This document shows, piece by piece, positions 1 to 12,357 of a stretch of DNA of 64,000 bases; position 1 is the first letter of the stretch; each line of letters begins with the position of its first letter. Made by a program: the position numbers and the translations under genes. The DNA is taken from the NCBI GenBank assembly GCA_963662155.1, contig OY759266.1:2750639-2814638 (forward strand), written 5' to 3'. Source of the stretch: Lamellibrachia columna. Lineage: Eukaryota; Annelida; Polychaeta; Sabellida; Siboglinidae. A model generated the notes under the pieces. That model was not told the origin of the DNA. It saw nothing but the letters and a program-made list of their open reading frames with translations, and ran no database searches.

Positions 1-1341
1 TTCTTATAGTGCTAGTCCTTTGGTACCCAGAGTGTGCAAGGATCAGGGCGCTTGTTAAGAGAAAGCTAACGACCCTTCTTCTCTGGCAGGGATGCGACTT
101 CTTATAGTGCTAGTCCTTTGGTACCCAGAGTGTGCAAGGTTCAGGGCGCTTGTTAAGAGAAAGCTAACGACCCTTCTTCTCTGGCAGGGATGCGACTTCT
201 TATAGTGATAGTCCTTTGGTACCCAGAGTGTACAAGGTTCAGGGCGCTTGTTAAGAGAAAGCTGACGACCCTTCTTCTCTGGCAGGGATGCGACTTCTTA
301 TAGTGCTAGTCCTTTGGTACCCAGAGTGTGCAAGGATCAGGGCGCTTGTTAAGAGAAAGCTAACGACCCTTCTTCTCTGGCAGGGATGCGACTTCTTATA
401 GTGCTAGTCCTTTGGTACCCAGAGTGTGCAAGGATCAGGGCGCTTGTTAAGAGAAAGCTAACGACCCTTCTTCTCTGGCAGGGATGCGACTTCTTATAGT
501 GCTAGTCCTTTGGTACCCAGAGTGTGCAAGGATCAGGGCGCTTGTTAAGAGAAAGCTAACGACCCTTCTTCTCTGGCAGGGATGCGACTTCTTATAGTGC
601 TAGTCCTTTGGTACCCAGAGTGTGCAAGGTTCAGGGCGCTTGTTAAGAGAAAGCTAACGACCCTTCTTCTCTGGCAGGGATGCGACTTCTTATAGTGCTA
701 GTCCTTTGGTACCCAGAGTGTGCAAGGATCAGGGCGCTTGTTAAGAGAAAGCTAACGACCCTTCTTCTCTGGCAGGGATGCGACTTCTTATAGTGCTAGT
801 CCTTTGGTACCCAGAGTGTGCAAGGATCAGGGCGCTTGTTAAGAGAAAGCTAACGACCCTTCTTCTCTGGCAGGGATGCGACTTCTTATAGTGCTAGTCC
901 TTTGGTACCCAGAGTGTGCAAGGTTCAGGGCGCTTGTTAAGAGAAAGCTAACGACCCTTCTTCTCTGGCAGGGATGCGACTTCTTATAGTGATAGTCCTT
1001 TGGTACCCAGAGTGTACAAGGTTCAGGGCGCTTGTTAAGAGAAAGCTGACGACCCTTCTTCTCTGGCAGGGATGCGACTTCTTATAGTGCTAGTCCTTTG
1101 GTACCCAGAGTGTGCAAGGATCAGGGCGCTTGTTAAGAGAAAGCTAACGACCCTTCTTCTCTGGCAGGGATGCGACTTCTTATAGTGCTAGTCCTTTGGT
1201 ACCCAGAGTGTGCAAGGATCAGGGCGCTTGTTAAGAGAAAGCTAACGACCCTTCTTCTCTGGCAGGGATGCGACTTCTTATAGTGCTAGTCCTTTGGTAC
1301 CCAGAGTGTGCAAGGATCAGGGCGCTTGTTAAGAGAAAGCT
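1..1341. repeat. 98-bp minisatellite with 8-unit higher-order structure
   Basis: Units begin at 1, 99, 197 and so on to 1275, giving 13.7 copies; the left edge is cut by the window. Most units differ only at an A/T site (caaggA/Ttcagg). Units 3 (197) and 11 (981) share three further variants (gtgatag, gtgtacaag, agctgacg). The A/T pattern of units 1-6 recurs in units 9-14, so the array repeats every 8 units (784 bp). No coding signal was seen. Confidence 0.97.
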
Positions 1342-1961
1342 CATCATCGTCTCATCGACTCATCACAAATGCAGACGCATGCTTTTTTAATGACGATTAA
1401 GTCAATACCAGTAGGTATGTATCTTGCCACGACCGACTGTAGGAATGGACTGCTTACCTGGCATAATAAACGACTTGTTATGCCACATTCCTGACAGACA
1501 GCGTGTGCGGGGGAGGTAGCAGTAAATAGCACATTCAGAAGGGCGAAACGCTTCGGTGCATCTCATAAATTAACAGTAGTTTACAAGCATAACCGAAGAA
1601 GGTGGCTCTGTTCTGTTCGACTCTCCTATCTGTCTGTCAATGATCGTTCTACCTGTACGAAAGATCACTGAAGAGACGTGCGGGTGAAATAAAACAGTCA
1701 GCGACACAAGTATATTATTCCGTAAAATTTTCTATTTTACCTTTATGATGTTTTAAAGTTTAATTACTATTATGTAAATTACATTATTCCGTGTTTGTTT
1801 AATAATGAATATGGAAACTTGCACGGGAAAAATGTTTGAGAATAATGTTTCGTTCGATGTTTCTGAAATCTTCGCCTGTCTCTCCGAGTAGAGGCAAATC
1901 AAACACGTCCTGCAATAAAAGTCGCACAATGCCTACAACTAGGCTCAGTGTTTTTGTGACT
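1342..1961. other. Unique sequence, no gene recognised
   Basis: Non-repetitive DNA between two repeat arrays. It is AT-rich near 1720-1800. Only short frames without family resemblance are present. Confidence 0.6.
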
Positions 1962-2125
1962 GTGTGTCGCCGTCCAGACAAACAATTACCGTACTCTCTG
2001 TACGTGTCATTGACACGACTGTCTCTGTAGTGTCTTCGTGTGATTGTGTGTCGCCGTCCAGACAAACAATTACCGTGCTCTCTGTACGTGTCACTGACAC
2101 GATTGTCACTGTAGTGTTGTCAGCG
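1962..2125. repeat. 84-bp direct duplication
   Basis: The segment beginning gtgtgtcgccgtccagacaa at 1962 is repeated from 2046 with a few substitutions, so it is present twice in tandem. Confidence 0.9.
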
Positions 2126-2192
2126 CACACGCTTGACTGGGTTTTGAAATTTAAGGTACGTGTTTATCCAGTCCATGGGATTGCTCAAAGCG

Positions 2193-4941
2193 CTTTACCC
2201 TTCACCCCCTGGCAGACCTGTTCCTTTACACTTCACCCCCTGGCAGACCTGTTCCTTTACACTTCACCCCCTGGCAGACCTGTTTCTTTACACATCACCC
2301 CCTGGCAGACCTGTTCCTTTACACTTCACCCCTGGCAGACCTGTTCCTTTACACTTCACCCCTGGCAGACCTGTTCCTTTACACTTCACCCCTGGCAGAC
2401 CTGTTCCTTTACACTTCACCCCTGGCAGACCTGTTCCTTTACACTTCACCCCTGGCAGACCTGTTCCTTTACACTTCACCCCTGGCAGACCTGTTCCTTT
2501 ACACTTCACCCCTGGCAGACCTGTTCCTTTACACTTCACCCCTGGCAGACCTGTTCCTTTACACTTCACCCCTGGCAGACCTGTTCCTTTACACTTCACC
2601 CCTGGCAGACCTGTTCCTTTACACTTCACCCCTGGCAGACCTGTTCCTTTACACTTCACCCCTGGCAGACCTGTTCCTTTACACTTCACCCCTGGCAGAC
2701 CTGTTCCTTTACCCTTCACCCCTGGCAGACCTGTTCCTTTACACTTCACCCCTGACAGATCTGTTCCTTTACACTTCACCCCTGGAAGACCTGTTCCTTT
2801 ACACTTCACCCCTGGCAGATCTGTTCCTTTACACTTCACCCCCTGGCAGACCTGTTCCTTTACACTTCGCCCCTGGCAGATCTGTTCCTTTACACTTCAC
2901 CCCTGGCAGATCTGTTCCTTTACACTTCACCCCCTGGCAGACCTGTTCCTTTACCCTTCACCCCTGGCAGACCTGTTCCTTTACACTTCACCCCTGGCAG
3001 ATATGTTCCTTTACACTTCACCCCTGGCAGACCTGTTCCTTTACCCTTCACCCCTGGCAGACCTGTTCCTTTACACTTCACCCCTGACAGACCTGTTCCT
3101 TTACACTTCACCCCTGGCAGACCTGTTCCTTTACACTTCACCCCTGGCAGACCTGTTCCTTTACACTTCACCCCCTGGCAGACCTGTTCCTTTACCCCTC
3201 ACCCCTGGCAGACCTGTTCCTTTACACTTCACCCCTGGCAGATCTGTTCCTTTACACTTCACCCCTGGCAGACCTGTTCCTTTACACTTCACCCCTGGCA
3301 GACCTGTTCCTTTACCCTTCACCCCTGGCAGACCTGTTCCTTTACACTTCATCCCTGGCAGATCTGTTCCTTTACACTTCACCCCTGGCAGACCTGTTCC
3401 TTTACACTTCACCCCTGGCAGACCTGTTCCTTTACCCTTCACCCCTGGCAGACCTGTTCCTTTACACTTCACCCCTGACAGACCTGTTCCTTTACACTTC
3501 ACCCCCTGGCAGACCTGTTCCTTTACACTTCACCCCTGGCAGACCTGTTCCTTTACACTTCACCCCTGACAGACCTGTTCCTTTACACTTCACCCCTGGC
3601 AGACCTGTTCCTTTACACTTCACCCCTGGCAGACCTGTTCCTTTACACTTCACCCCTGGCAGACCTGTTCCTTAACACTTCACCCCTGGCAGACCTGTTC
3701 CTTTACCCTTCACCCCTGGCAGACCTGTTCCTTTACACTTCACCCCTGGCAGATCTGTTCCTTTACACTTCACCCCCTGGCAGACCTGTTCCTTTACCCT
3801 TCACCCCTGGCAGACCTGTTCCTTTACACTTCACCCCTGGCAGATCTGTTCCTTTACACTTCACCCCTGGCAGACCTGTTCCTTTACCCTTCACCCCTGC
3901 CAGACGTGTTCCTTTACACTTCACCCCTGACAGACCTGTTCCTTTACACTTCACCCCCTGGCAGACCTGTTCCTTTACACTTCACCCCTAGCAGACCTGT
4001 TCCTTTACCCTTCACCCCTAGCAGACCTGTTCCTTTACACTTCACCCCTGGCAGACCTGTTCCTTTACACTTCACCCCCTGGCAGACCTGTTCCTTTACA
4101 CTTCACCCCCTGGCAGACCTGTTCCTTTACACTTCACCCCTGGCAGACCTGTTCCTTTACACTTCACCCCTGGCAGACCTGTTCCTTTACACTTCACCCC
4201 TGGCAGACCTGTTCCTTTACACTTCACCCCTGGCAGACCTGTTCCTTTACACTTCACCCCTGGCAGACCTGTTCCTTTACACTTCACCCCTGGCAGACCT
4301 GTTCCTTTACACTTCACCCCTGACAGACCTGTTCCTTTACACTTCACCCCCTGGCAGACCTGTTCCTTTACACTTCACCCCTGGCAGACCTGTTCCTTTA
4401 CACTTCACCCCTGGCAGACCTGTTCCTTTACACTTCACCCCTGACAGACCTGTTCCTTTACCCTTCACCCCCTGGCAGACCTGTTCCTTTACACTTCACC
4501 CCTGACAGACCTGTTCCTTTACCCTTCACCCCCTGACAGACCTGTTCCTTTACACTTCACCCCTGGCAGACCTGTTCCTTTACACTTCACCCCTGACAGA
4601 CCTGTTCCTTTACACTTCACCCCTGGCAGACCTGTTCCTTTACACTTCACCCCTGGCAGACCTGTTCCTTTACACTTCACCCCTGGCAGATCTGTTCCTT
4701 TACACTTCACCCCCTGGCAGACCTGTTCCTTTACACTTCACCCCTGGCAGACCTGTTTCTTTATACTTCACCCCCTGGCAGACCTGTTCCTTTACATTTC
4801 ACCCCTGGCAGACCTGTTCCTTTACACTTCACCCCCTGGCAGACCTGTTCCTTTACACTTCACCCCTGGCAGACCTGTTCCTTTACACTTCACCCCTGGC
4901 AGATCTGTTCCTTTACACTTCACCCCCTGGCAGACCTGTTC
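2193..4941. repeat. 30/31-bp minisatellite, about 90 units
   Basis: The unit reads cctggcagacctgttccttt followed by acacttcacc. Most units are 30 bp; a subset with one extra C is 31 bp. Substitutions such as accctt for acactt, agatctg for agacctg and ctgacag for ctggcag recur in blocks, which indicates higher-order duplication between about 2930 and 4000. Because 30 is ten codons, long stop-free frames appear on both strands. They shift frame at every 31-bp unit and are not genes. Confidence 0.97.
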
Positions 4942-5803
4942 TTTCGAACACAAACTCAACTTCTTTGGAAGTTGAAGCATTCAACCACCTTACAATTACT
5001 GCGCGAAGACTATTCGTTCACTGTGTATAGCCAGGTACAACTGAGTGAACTAGAGCAACGTGGGGTAAACGTGGGGTGAACTAGAGCAACGTGGGGTAAA
5101 CGTGGGGTGAACTAGAGCAACGTGGGGTAAACGTGGAGTGAACTAGAGCAACGTGGGGTAAACGAAACCAATATAGGATACACTCTTCAAGAGTTTCTTG
5201 CCGGTTAATGAACGAGTGAATACAATAGAAACATTTCGCTATTTTAAGTTCAAGAAAGTTTCTTTTGGGGCTAATGATCTCTGGTAGGTGGGGTTATCCA
5301 GCAAACGAGGGTTTATCTCGTCGAGCCTATCTCATACCCCTAAGAGTATCATTCGGTATCTACTCTTGAGTTGACTGCGTCATTGTTGCAAGCAGTCACG
5401 TGACTAGGACGCGAATAAATACACTGATTACATTTGTATCTCGTCAATACCTCGGGGAGTGGATAATTGCTTTGAGAAAACAATATAATATATATGCATG
5501 ACTGACTATGCTGTTATTTATCTTTTCCAAGTCATTATTGCGTTATCAACAATCTCTCCACATATTTTGTACAACTGATTAACGCAATTATGATATCTGC
5601 GCATTTCTGCGATTGTATCAAGAGCAACCATTATAAATATGTCTGTCTCATTATCACGTTTTGTTGTAGATACGATATTCATGTTATCTGTCACCCCTTG
5701 GCTTAGAGCATGTTAACGTTGTGTACTTATATATAGCCAAGAGCCAAGTTGTCGTACACTCAAACGACATATTCCTGCTTTTGAATTAGGTATAAACATT
5801 TTG
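4942..5803. other. Mostly unique AT-rich sequence with a small 31-bp array
   Basis: A 31-bp unit (gaactagagcaacgtggggt plus aaacgtggggt) occurs about four times at 5043-5165. The rest shows no repeat, RNA gene or coding signal that I can support. Confidence 0.7.
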
Positions 5804-6050
5804 CCGCAATACACACCACAATACACACCGCAATACACACCGCAATACAGACTACAATACACACCACAATACACACCGCAATACACACCACAATACACAC
5901 CGCAATACACACCACAATACACACCACAATACACACCACAATACACACCGAAATACACACCGCAATACACACGGCAATACACACCACAATACACACCGCA
6001 ATACACACCACAATACACACCGCAATACACACCGCAATATACACAGCAAT
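5804..6050. repeat. 12-bp minisatellite (caatacacaccg/a)
   Basis: About 20 units of caatacacaccR. The period is four codons, so several frames remain open (TPQY repeats on +, GVYC repeats on -). These are repeat artefacts. Confidence 0.95.
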
Positions 6051-6751
6051 CATTTAATTATCTTATATATGATGTGTTTTTTAAGAACAAATCAGTTGGA
6101 AAATATAAGCCTACCTCTCGATAATCGACCATAGCCATACACCAAGCACGTGACGCAGTGAGTGTTTTTCGAAATGGTACAAAACGTACCGGTTTCGGCC
6201 GCACACAGTTACCAATATTTGTGAGTCGAACATTTTGTATCGAAATTAAGGAAGTAGGAAAATCTTTGTTATACTCAGTCGACGAGTCGTGCGTAATGGC
6301 TTCACTGCGAGAAAACGTCGTGTCCTTGCGCATAAGAAAATAGGGTTTTACATATTTAGAATAATGGTGCGTCGAGAAAAATATATGTGTACAACACACC
6401 TAGTGCAACATTTAAAACTCGAAGAAGTAGAATACATAATGTCGACGTAACCGAACAGCACGCGCGCTCATTCTGAAGAACTCGCTACGTCATCAGTTGA
6501 CGCGAAATGGCGCACATCCCGAGTTCGTTTAAATGGTGATAATTTTAGCCTCGCCGTTACTTACGATCAAGTTTTACATGTGTTTACAAGATTTATAAGA
6601 TTTATAAGATATGTCTCAGTTACAACAAGCAAACCTTGCCTTTCTTTTATAAGACGCAAAAAAATGCTATTTTGGGCGTGGGAACTATTGACTATTTTGT
6701 AATTGTCAAATTGGCCAATAAAAAGTTTAGCCTCGCCTTTCACTAAGGTGC
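6051..6751. other. Unique sequence, no gene recognised
   Basis: No exon, RNA gene or repeat is evident. The - strand frame at 6058-6399 (113 aa) shows no recognisable domain. Confidence 0.5.
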
Positions 6752-6780
6752 GTCGTTGCGAGCGCTGTCGTTGCGAGCGC

Positions 6781-6829
<49 letters not shown>

Positions 6830-6838
6830 GCTGTTGTT
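6752..6838. repeat. GTT microsatellite beside a 15-bp duplication
   Basis: The segment gtcgttgcgagcgct occurs twice (6752-6781) and is followed by an almost uninterrupted GTT/TGT run to 6838. On the - strand the run reads as polyglutamine, but nothing around it supports a gene. Confidence 0.95.
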
Positions 6839-7089
6839 GCATCACACATCATTTCGGGGTCTAATATGACGAGGTTAAACGCACCCAACTAAGCACACGT
6901 GTCAAACAAATATTTGAGTATCATCTGCTGGTTTGTAGGTGATACGTCGCAGCAGTATTATATTCTTACGTATTGCCGCCCGTATTTGGTAAAGAAAGTG
7001 TTTTATAGAGCGTGCCTTCCTCATGTCATATCAGACAGACTATAAAACCGGTTATTGTCGAGTTTGCGCTGTTGTGGTGTAGACTTGAA

Positions 7090-7233
7090 TACACCGTCCA
7101 TAGGATGAATCAGGTTCATGGAGTGAATCACGGTCCATGGGGTGAATCACGGTCCATGGGGTGAATCACGACTTTGATGCAGGAGAGACGTGGACTTGAC
7201 GTCGTGCAGGAGAGATGTGGACTTGACGTCGTG
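7090..7233. repeat. 20-bp and 28-bp short tandem repeats
   Basis: About four copies of a 20-bp unit (gtgaatcacggtccatgggg, 7090-7172) are followed by two copies of a 28-bp unit containing gtggacttgacgtcgtg (7179-7233). Confidence 0.85.
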
Positions 7234-7389
7234 GTGTCGACAATTGAATAACAATCGACATTGTGCCATTCGTTGTGATCGACAGTGTGCCATTCGTGAA
7301 TAGGTCCCTAGTCTGGTCAAATGATTAGACTTTTCTGAAATTTCCATGAGTCGTGCCATTCTAGTGGAATACATTAGTAAAATACATGA

Positions 7390-7665
7390 CGGCGTGCCAC
7401 TGCATGAAGACGTGCCACTGCATGAAGTCGTGCCACTGCATGCTGCCGTGCCACTGCATGAAGGCGTGCCACTGCATGCTGCCGTGCCACTACATGCTGC
7501 CGTGCCACTGCATGAAGTCGTGCCACTGCATGCTGCCGTGCCACTGCATGAAGGCGTGTCCTGCATGAAGGCGTGCCACTGCATGCTGCCGTGCCACTGC
7601 ATGAAGGCGTGTCACTGCATGAAGGCGTGTCACTGCATGAAGGCGTGCATCTGCATGAAGACGTG
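7390..7665. repeat. 18-bp minisatellite, about 15 units
   Basis: The unit is gtgccactgcatgaaggc, with gctgcc or aagtc variants at its end. Six codons per unit create cysteine-rich frames on both strands. There is no signal peptide and no plausible exon boundary, so I do not call a protein. Confidence 0.93.
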
Positions 7666-7971
7666 CCTACCGCGATCCTACGTTGCTTTGTATTTTGAAC
7701 AATACGCCGTCTAGCGATATAAATAAACACATTATAATAGTTATTTTATGCAACCTAACTGGGTGCACCGATATTCTATGGACAATTGGACACTCATTAT
7801 TATCTTCCGTCAGTGGGACCGAGAACGCACTGTTGGCTGTTTAATTACTGGGTATTTCGGTCGTTCACCGCTACACAATCAAGGACGGACATAAATTTGG
7901 ACACTTATGATCACCTCCTTCTAAGACTACGTTTACCTGGTAGTGGGGTGTTCATAAAAAGTAGGACCACA
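7666..7971. other. Unique sequence, no gene recognised
   Basis: A short unique spacer between two minisatellites. No coding or RNA signal was seen. Confidence 0.6.
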
Positions 7972-8585
7972 GTAATGAATATGGAGGTAAACCATAACAC
8001 CTGACCAACAGTATGGAGGTAAACCATAACACCTGACCCACAGTATGGAGGTAAACCATGACACCTGACCAACAGTATGGAGGTAAACCATGACACCTGA
8101 CCCACAGTATGGAGGTAAACCATGACACCTGACCAACAGTATGGAGGTAAACCATGACACCTGACCAACAGTATGGAGGTAAACCATGACACCTGACCCA
8201 CAGTATGGAGGTAAACCATAACACCAGACCCACAGTATGGAGGTAAACCATGACACCTGACCAACAGTATGGAGGTAAACCATGACACCTGACCAACAGT
8301 ATGTAGGTAAACCATGACACCTGACCCACAGTATGGAGGTAAACCATGACACCTGACCCACAGTATGGAGGTAAACCATGACACCTGACCCAAAGTATGG
8401 AGGTAAACCATGACACCTGACCCACAGTATGGAGGTAAACCATGACACCTGACCCACAGTATGGAGGTAAACCATGACACCTGACCCAAAGTATGGAGGT
8501 AAACCATGACACCTGACCCACAGTATGGAGGTAAACCATGACACCTGACCCACAGTATGGAGGTAAACCATGACACCTGACCCAA
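7972..8585. repeat. 32-bp minisatellite, about 19 units
   Basis: The unit is agtatggaggtaaaccatga followed by cacctgacccac. Variants are ccaac for cccac and aaagtatgg for cagtatgg. All three - strand frames are open through the array, as expected for a stop-free unit whose length is not a multiple of three. Confidence 0.95.
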
Positions 8586-9199
8586 CCATCTTGAGACATT
8601 ACACAAATTTAACACAGATAAATATACAATAATTATGAATTTTTTTGCCGTATCCTTTTTTTCGAAAATACGCTACTTGTTTTTGCCGTTGTGCAGCCAT
8701 TACATTTAAACTGCGAAGCAGATGCTACTGCTACATATGCTACAGATGCTACTGCTACAAACACGCATACACCGCTCACTCAAAGGCCGGGTCAGTGACA
8801 CATCGGCGGAACAGGCAGACAACGGAAGGGCGTCGACGCAATATGACATGCGCTATTTTGGGGTTCGTGTCAAGGGAAAAATCATTGAATTGCAGACATA
8901 AAACACCCTCGGGCGCTGCACGTGTAGTGGTGAATCATTGTCATGAGCTGCTTCCTGTGGGGCCGGGTTTAGAGCGACGGGAATGCGACCCAGCTGGTGC
9001 CGAACGGAGGACAGCCGGCACACGAGTCGGCTGTCGACACAATGGCACATTTTTAGTCATTAAATCAAAGAGCTGCACTCGGCAGAAGGAATACTTATCG
9101 GTGGCATTTCCTGCCCGACTGCAGAGGGTGGTCCACAACGTAATTTAAGTATCCTTCTCAACGAATGACAGGATGTTTGAAAGCGAACCGCTTTGTGAT
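8586..9199. other. Unique sequence, one 167-aa frame of unknown worth
   Basis: A + strand frame at 8645-9148 is the longest non-repeat reading frame here. It has no recognisable domain and no splice-supported continuation. A small repeat of gctactgctaca lies near 8725-8760. I do not call a gene. Confidence 0.4.
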
Positions 9200-9269
9200 A
9201 GCGAACGAGTGTGTGTGCGTGCGCGAGTGCGTGTGTATGAGTGCGTGCGTGCGTGCGTGGGTGGGGTGG

Positions 9270-9364
<95 letters not shown>

Positions 9365-9365
9365 G
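9200..9365. repeat. TGCG tetranucleotide microsatellite
   Basis: A near-continuous run of tgcg/gtgc units with a gtgggtggggtgggc interruption near 9258-9270. Confidence 0.97.
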
Positions 9366-9417
9366 GGATATATGGACGCCGGCGATCGTATACATAGTAA
9401 GGAGGACTTTGGCTTCG

Positions 9418-9545
9418 ACGTAGAAGGAGACATTGATGACAACGAAGAAGGAGACATTGATGACGACGAAGAAGGAGACAGTGATGACGACGAAGAAGGA
9501 GACAGTGATGACGACGACGACAACGACGACGACGACGACAGCCAA
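9418..9545. repeat. 24-bp acidic-codon minisatellite grading into GAC repeats
   Basis: Four to five copies of a 24-bp unit (gaaggagacattgatgacaa plus cgaa) lead into a GAC-rich run. On + the unit reads EGDIDDDE within a frame that ends at 9593. An acidic low-complexity exon is conceivable, but no splice sites or conserved sequence support it. Confidence 0.85.
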
Positions 9546-10583
9546 GCAAACAACGACAGCGATGTTCGGGAGGGAACACAGAGACAATATTGACAACACT
9601 GTCGGCGTTGTCTACCTCGGATGAACTTCGCACACCTGCAACGGCCCCAGGAGCGGAAACAGATTTATCACCCTCTGACATAATGTCAACACGGTCACCT
9701 GTGCTGACAGTTGGCTTGAGCCGCCGTTTACCGTGTGAACGTGGCAGGTACATGCACACCCTGCACGGCCTACGTGGCAATGGACACGCTCATCTCCAAC
9801 ACAGTCCTGAAGTCTACGTTACATTAATCTCCATTCCAAGTTCTTTGTGGATGACCAAAAAACACTACAGCTTTATTTTAATTGTTATTATATTAATACT
9901 TTTTATTATTTTCACATTAGTGCGCTGAGCCGGGCGTTCATTGGTCTAGTCACAGTTAATCGCAAGAAGTTGAGAATAATCTACGCTGTGTACATTGAAT
10001 GAGTACATATAGGATAGCGTTGGTCGAGGTAGGAATGTCGGATAAGGCTTATGACCCGCTAGCCCAGGTGGAGGCGACAGTGGAGTGACTGTTCCATGGC
10101 GATCTCGCCTACCCTCGCTATCGTATTTAATGAGCGGAAATATGAAATCCCGCGCGTCGAAATTCCGGGGTGTTTCCGCGACTTTTGAACTTCGAATAAC
10201 AATATAATCACACACCGCGATTGAGGCTTCTCGCCTTGCATGACAGATAAAAGCAGACCCTGCGGTATGAATCCAATGACTTTGATACTAATACGAAACA
10301 AAGGCTACGGTTCTCGATATCTCGATGGATAACGTTGCTATCAGGCGCCAACTACAGTCGACCGCCGCCGCTGTCAGTAACCGTCCTGTCAACGATACAT
10401 CGTACAACAATAATCACTTCAAAGATTGCCCCGTACGCTATACATTTATTGGCATAATACCTTATATCGGGCACTAAAATCAAGTCTTGTAATCAAAGAC
10501 AAATCGACAAAGAAATAGTTTGATTAAAGTTCACATATAGAGGTTAATGTCGTGCGTGGGCGGGTCCATGATTTGGCATCCGG
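9546..10583. other. Unique sequence, no gene recognised
   Basis: About 1 kb without a tandem array or recognisable exon. Short frames occur on both strands without domain resemblance. Confidence 0.5.
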
Positions 10584-10757
10584 CCATGACGGTGAAGGTA
10601 TGCCTGCCCGTGACGGTGAAGGTATGCCTGTCCGTGACGGTGAATGTATGCCTGTCCGTGACGGTGAAGGTATGCCTGTCCGTGACGGTGAAAGTATGCC
10701 TGTCCGTGACGGTGAAGGTATGCCTGTCCGTGACGGTGAAGGTATGCCTGTCCGTGC
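10584..10757. repeat. 24-bp minisatellite, about 7 units
   Basis: The unit is gtgacggtgaaggtatgcct followed by gtcc, with single-base variants (aatgta, aaagta). Confidence 0.95.
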
Positions 10758-10899
10758 ACTGTGAACATGTTTGTACGAAAAATGTACGAATAATGTGATA
10801 AAACAGCTGCATTGTCCATCTTAATCGCGTCCCATTAATGAGTCCCTTCTAATTCATTTTTCAATAAGATTCACTCGTCTCGTTCGTTGTGCCTCCCGC

Positions 10900-10977
10900 G
10901 TTACACAGCCACAACAACGTTACACAGCCACAACAACGTTACCCAGCCACAACAACGTTACCCAGCCACAACAACGC
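10900..10977. repeat. 19-bp minisatellite, 4 units
   Basis: The unit is gttacacagccacaacaac. The first two copies have acac and the last two have accc. Confidence 0.95.
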
Positions 10978-11123
10978 GCAATCGCGGCATAATTATGACA
11001 AGTCCGAAGAGCCTGGACTCCGACGTTCACTTTAAGAAAAGTGGACGTTTTGTTCACAGGGGCGTCACCCCAGACATGTCTTTGATATTTGTCCAACTTG
11101 GACCCACCTGTTATTGTCGTCAG

Positions 11124-12135
11124 GTCATCCCTGACCGACACCAGTTGCAAGGGTTGTGGTCAACACAAGGTCATGCCTGACCGACACCAGTTGCAAGGGT
11201 TGTGGTCAACACAAGGTCATGCCTGACCGACACCAGTTGCAAGGGTTGTGGTCAACACAAGGTCATGCCTGACCGACACCAGTTGCAAGGCTTGTGGTCA
11301 ACACAAGGTCATGCCTGACCGACACCAGTTGCAAGGGTTGTGGTCAACACAAGGTCATGCCTGACCGACACCAGTTGCAAGGGTTGTGGTCAACACAAGG
11401 TCATGCCTGACCGACACCAGTTGCAAGGCTTGTGGTCAACACAAGGTCATGCCTGACCGACACCAGTTGCAAGGCTTGTGGTCAACATAAGGTCATGCCT
11501 GACCGACACCAGTTGCAAGGCTTGTGGTCAACACAAGGTCATGCCTGACCGACACCAGTTGCAAGGGTTGTGGTCAACACAAGGTCATGCCTGACCGACA
11601 CCAGTTGCAAGGCTTGTGGTCAACATAAGGTCATGCCTGACCGACACCAGTTGCAAGGCTTGTGGTCAACACAAGGTCATGCCTGACCGACACCAGTTGC
11701 AAGGGTTGTGGTCAACACAAGGTCATGCCTGACCGACACCAGTTGCAAGGGTTGTGGTCAACACAAGGTCATGCCTGACCGACACCAGTTGCAAGGCTTG
11801 TGGTCAACATAAGGTCATGCCTGACCGACACCAGTTGCAAGGCTTGTGGTCAACACAAGGTCATGCCTGACCGACACCAGTTGCAAGGCTTGTGGTCAAC
11901 ATAAGGTCATCCCTGACCGACACCAGTTGCAAGGGTTGTGGTCAACACAAGGTCATGCCTGACCGACACCAGTTGCAAGGCTTGTGGTCAACACAAGGTC
12001 ATGCCTGACCGACACCAGTTGCAAGGCTTGTGGTCAACATAAGGTCATGCCTGACCGACACCAGTTGCAAGGCTTGTGGTCAACACAAGGTCATGCCTGA
12101 CCGACACCAGTTGCAAGGCTTGTGGTCCACATAAG
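11124..12135. repeat. 46-bp minisatellite in the intron upstream of CRIP exon 2
   Basis: About 22 units of a 46-bp repeat built from aaggtcatgcctgaccgaca, ccagttgcaaggg/cttgtgg and tcaacac/taag. The G/C and C/T variants alternate in patches, suggesting unit-by-unit or block duplication. The array stops about 50 bases before the splice acceptor at 12182-12183, so it sits in intron 1 or the 5' flank of the CRIP1-like gene. Confidence 0.96.
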
Positions 12136-12183
12136 ACAACTGACGATGCCAGTGTAACTGATGGTGCGTGGTTCGTGTTTCAG

Positions 12184-12278
12184 CCGAGCGCAAGACATCG
12201 TTGGGCAAAGACTGGCACCCGGCCTGTCTCAAGTGCACGACATGCAACAAGACCCTCACGCCCGGTGGACATTCTGAG
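12184..12278 (+). CDS. CRIP1: CRIP1-like LIM protein, coding exon 2
   Basis: Encodes most of the single LIM zinc-binding domain of a cysteine-rich intestinal protein. The family members are small intracellular LIM proteins of about 77 residues that bind two zinc ions. After the split alanine codon the exon reads [20 protein letters not shown] and then [11 protein letters not shown], a close match to vertebrate CRIP1. The zinc ligands H, C, C and C of the H-x2-C-x2-C-x2-C stretch are visible. The acceptor is tttcag at 12178-12183 and the donor GTAGGT starts at 12279. A possible branch-point sequence, ctgat, lies near 12159. The exon begins in phase 1, as CRIP exon 2 should. The first two cysteines must come from exon 1, which I could not find in the roughly 12 kb upstream; it may lie outside the window. 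Confidence 0.95.
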
Positions 12279-12287
12279 GTAGGTGAC

Positions 12288-12325
12288 GGGGCACGCACGC
12301 ACGCACGCACGCGTATATACATGTA

Positions 12326-12357
<32 letters not shown>

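Noticed and set aside
1..1341. CRISPR-like array
   Set aside because: No distinct spacers between constant repeats; the whole 98-bp unit repeats. The same applies to all other arrays, and the window is eukaryotic.
2160..3569. 469-aa + frame and other long frames over the 30-bp array
   Set aside because: Pure consequence of a stop-free 30-bp unit. The frame changes at each 31-bp unit and nothing non-repetitive is attached.
6567..6845. Polyglutamine protein on the - strand
   Set aside because: The glutamines are a GTT microsatellite. The flanking residues resemble no known protein and no exon structure is visible.
7346..7714. Cysteine-rich secreted peptide (CHCMKACHCM repeats)
   Set aside because: Text of an 18-bp minisatellite, with equally open frames on both strands and no signal peptide.
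9165..9593. Acidic Asp/Glu-rich protein
   Set aside because: The frame is built from TGCG, 24-bp and GAC repeats joined by chance. No conserved non-repeat part.
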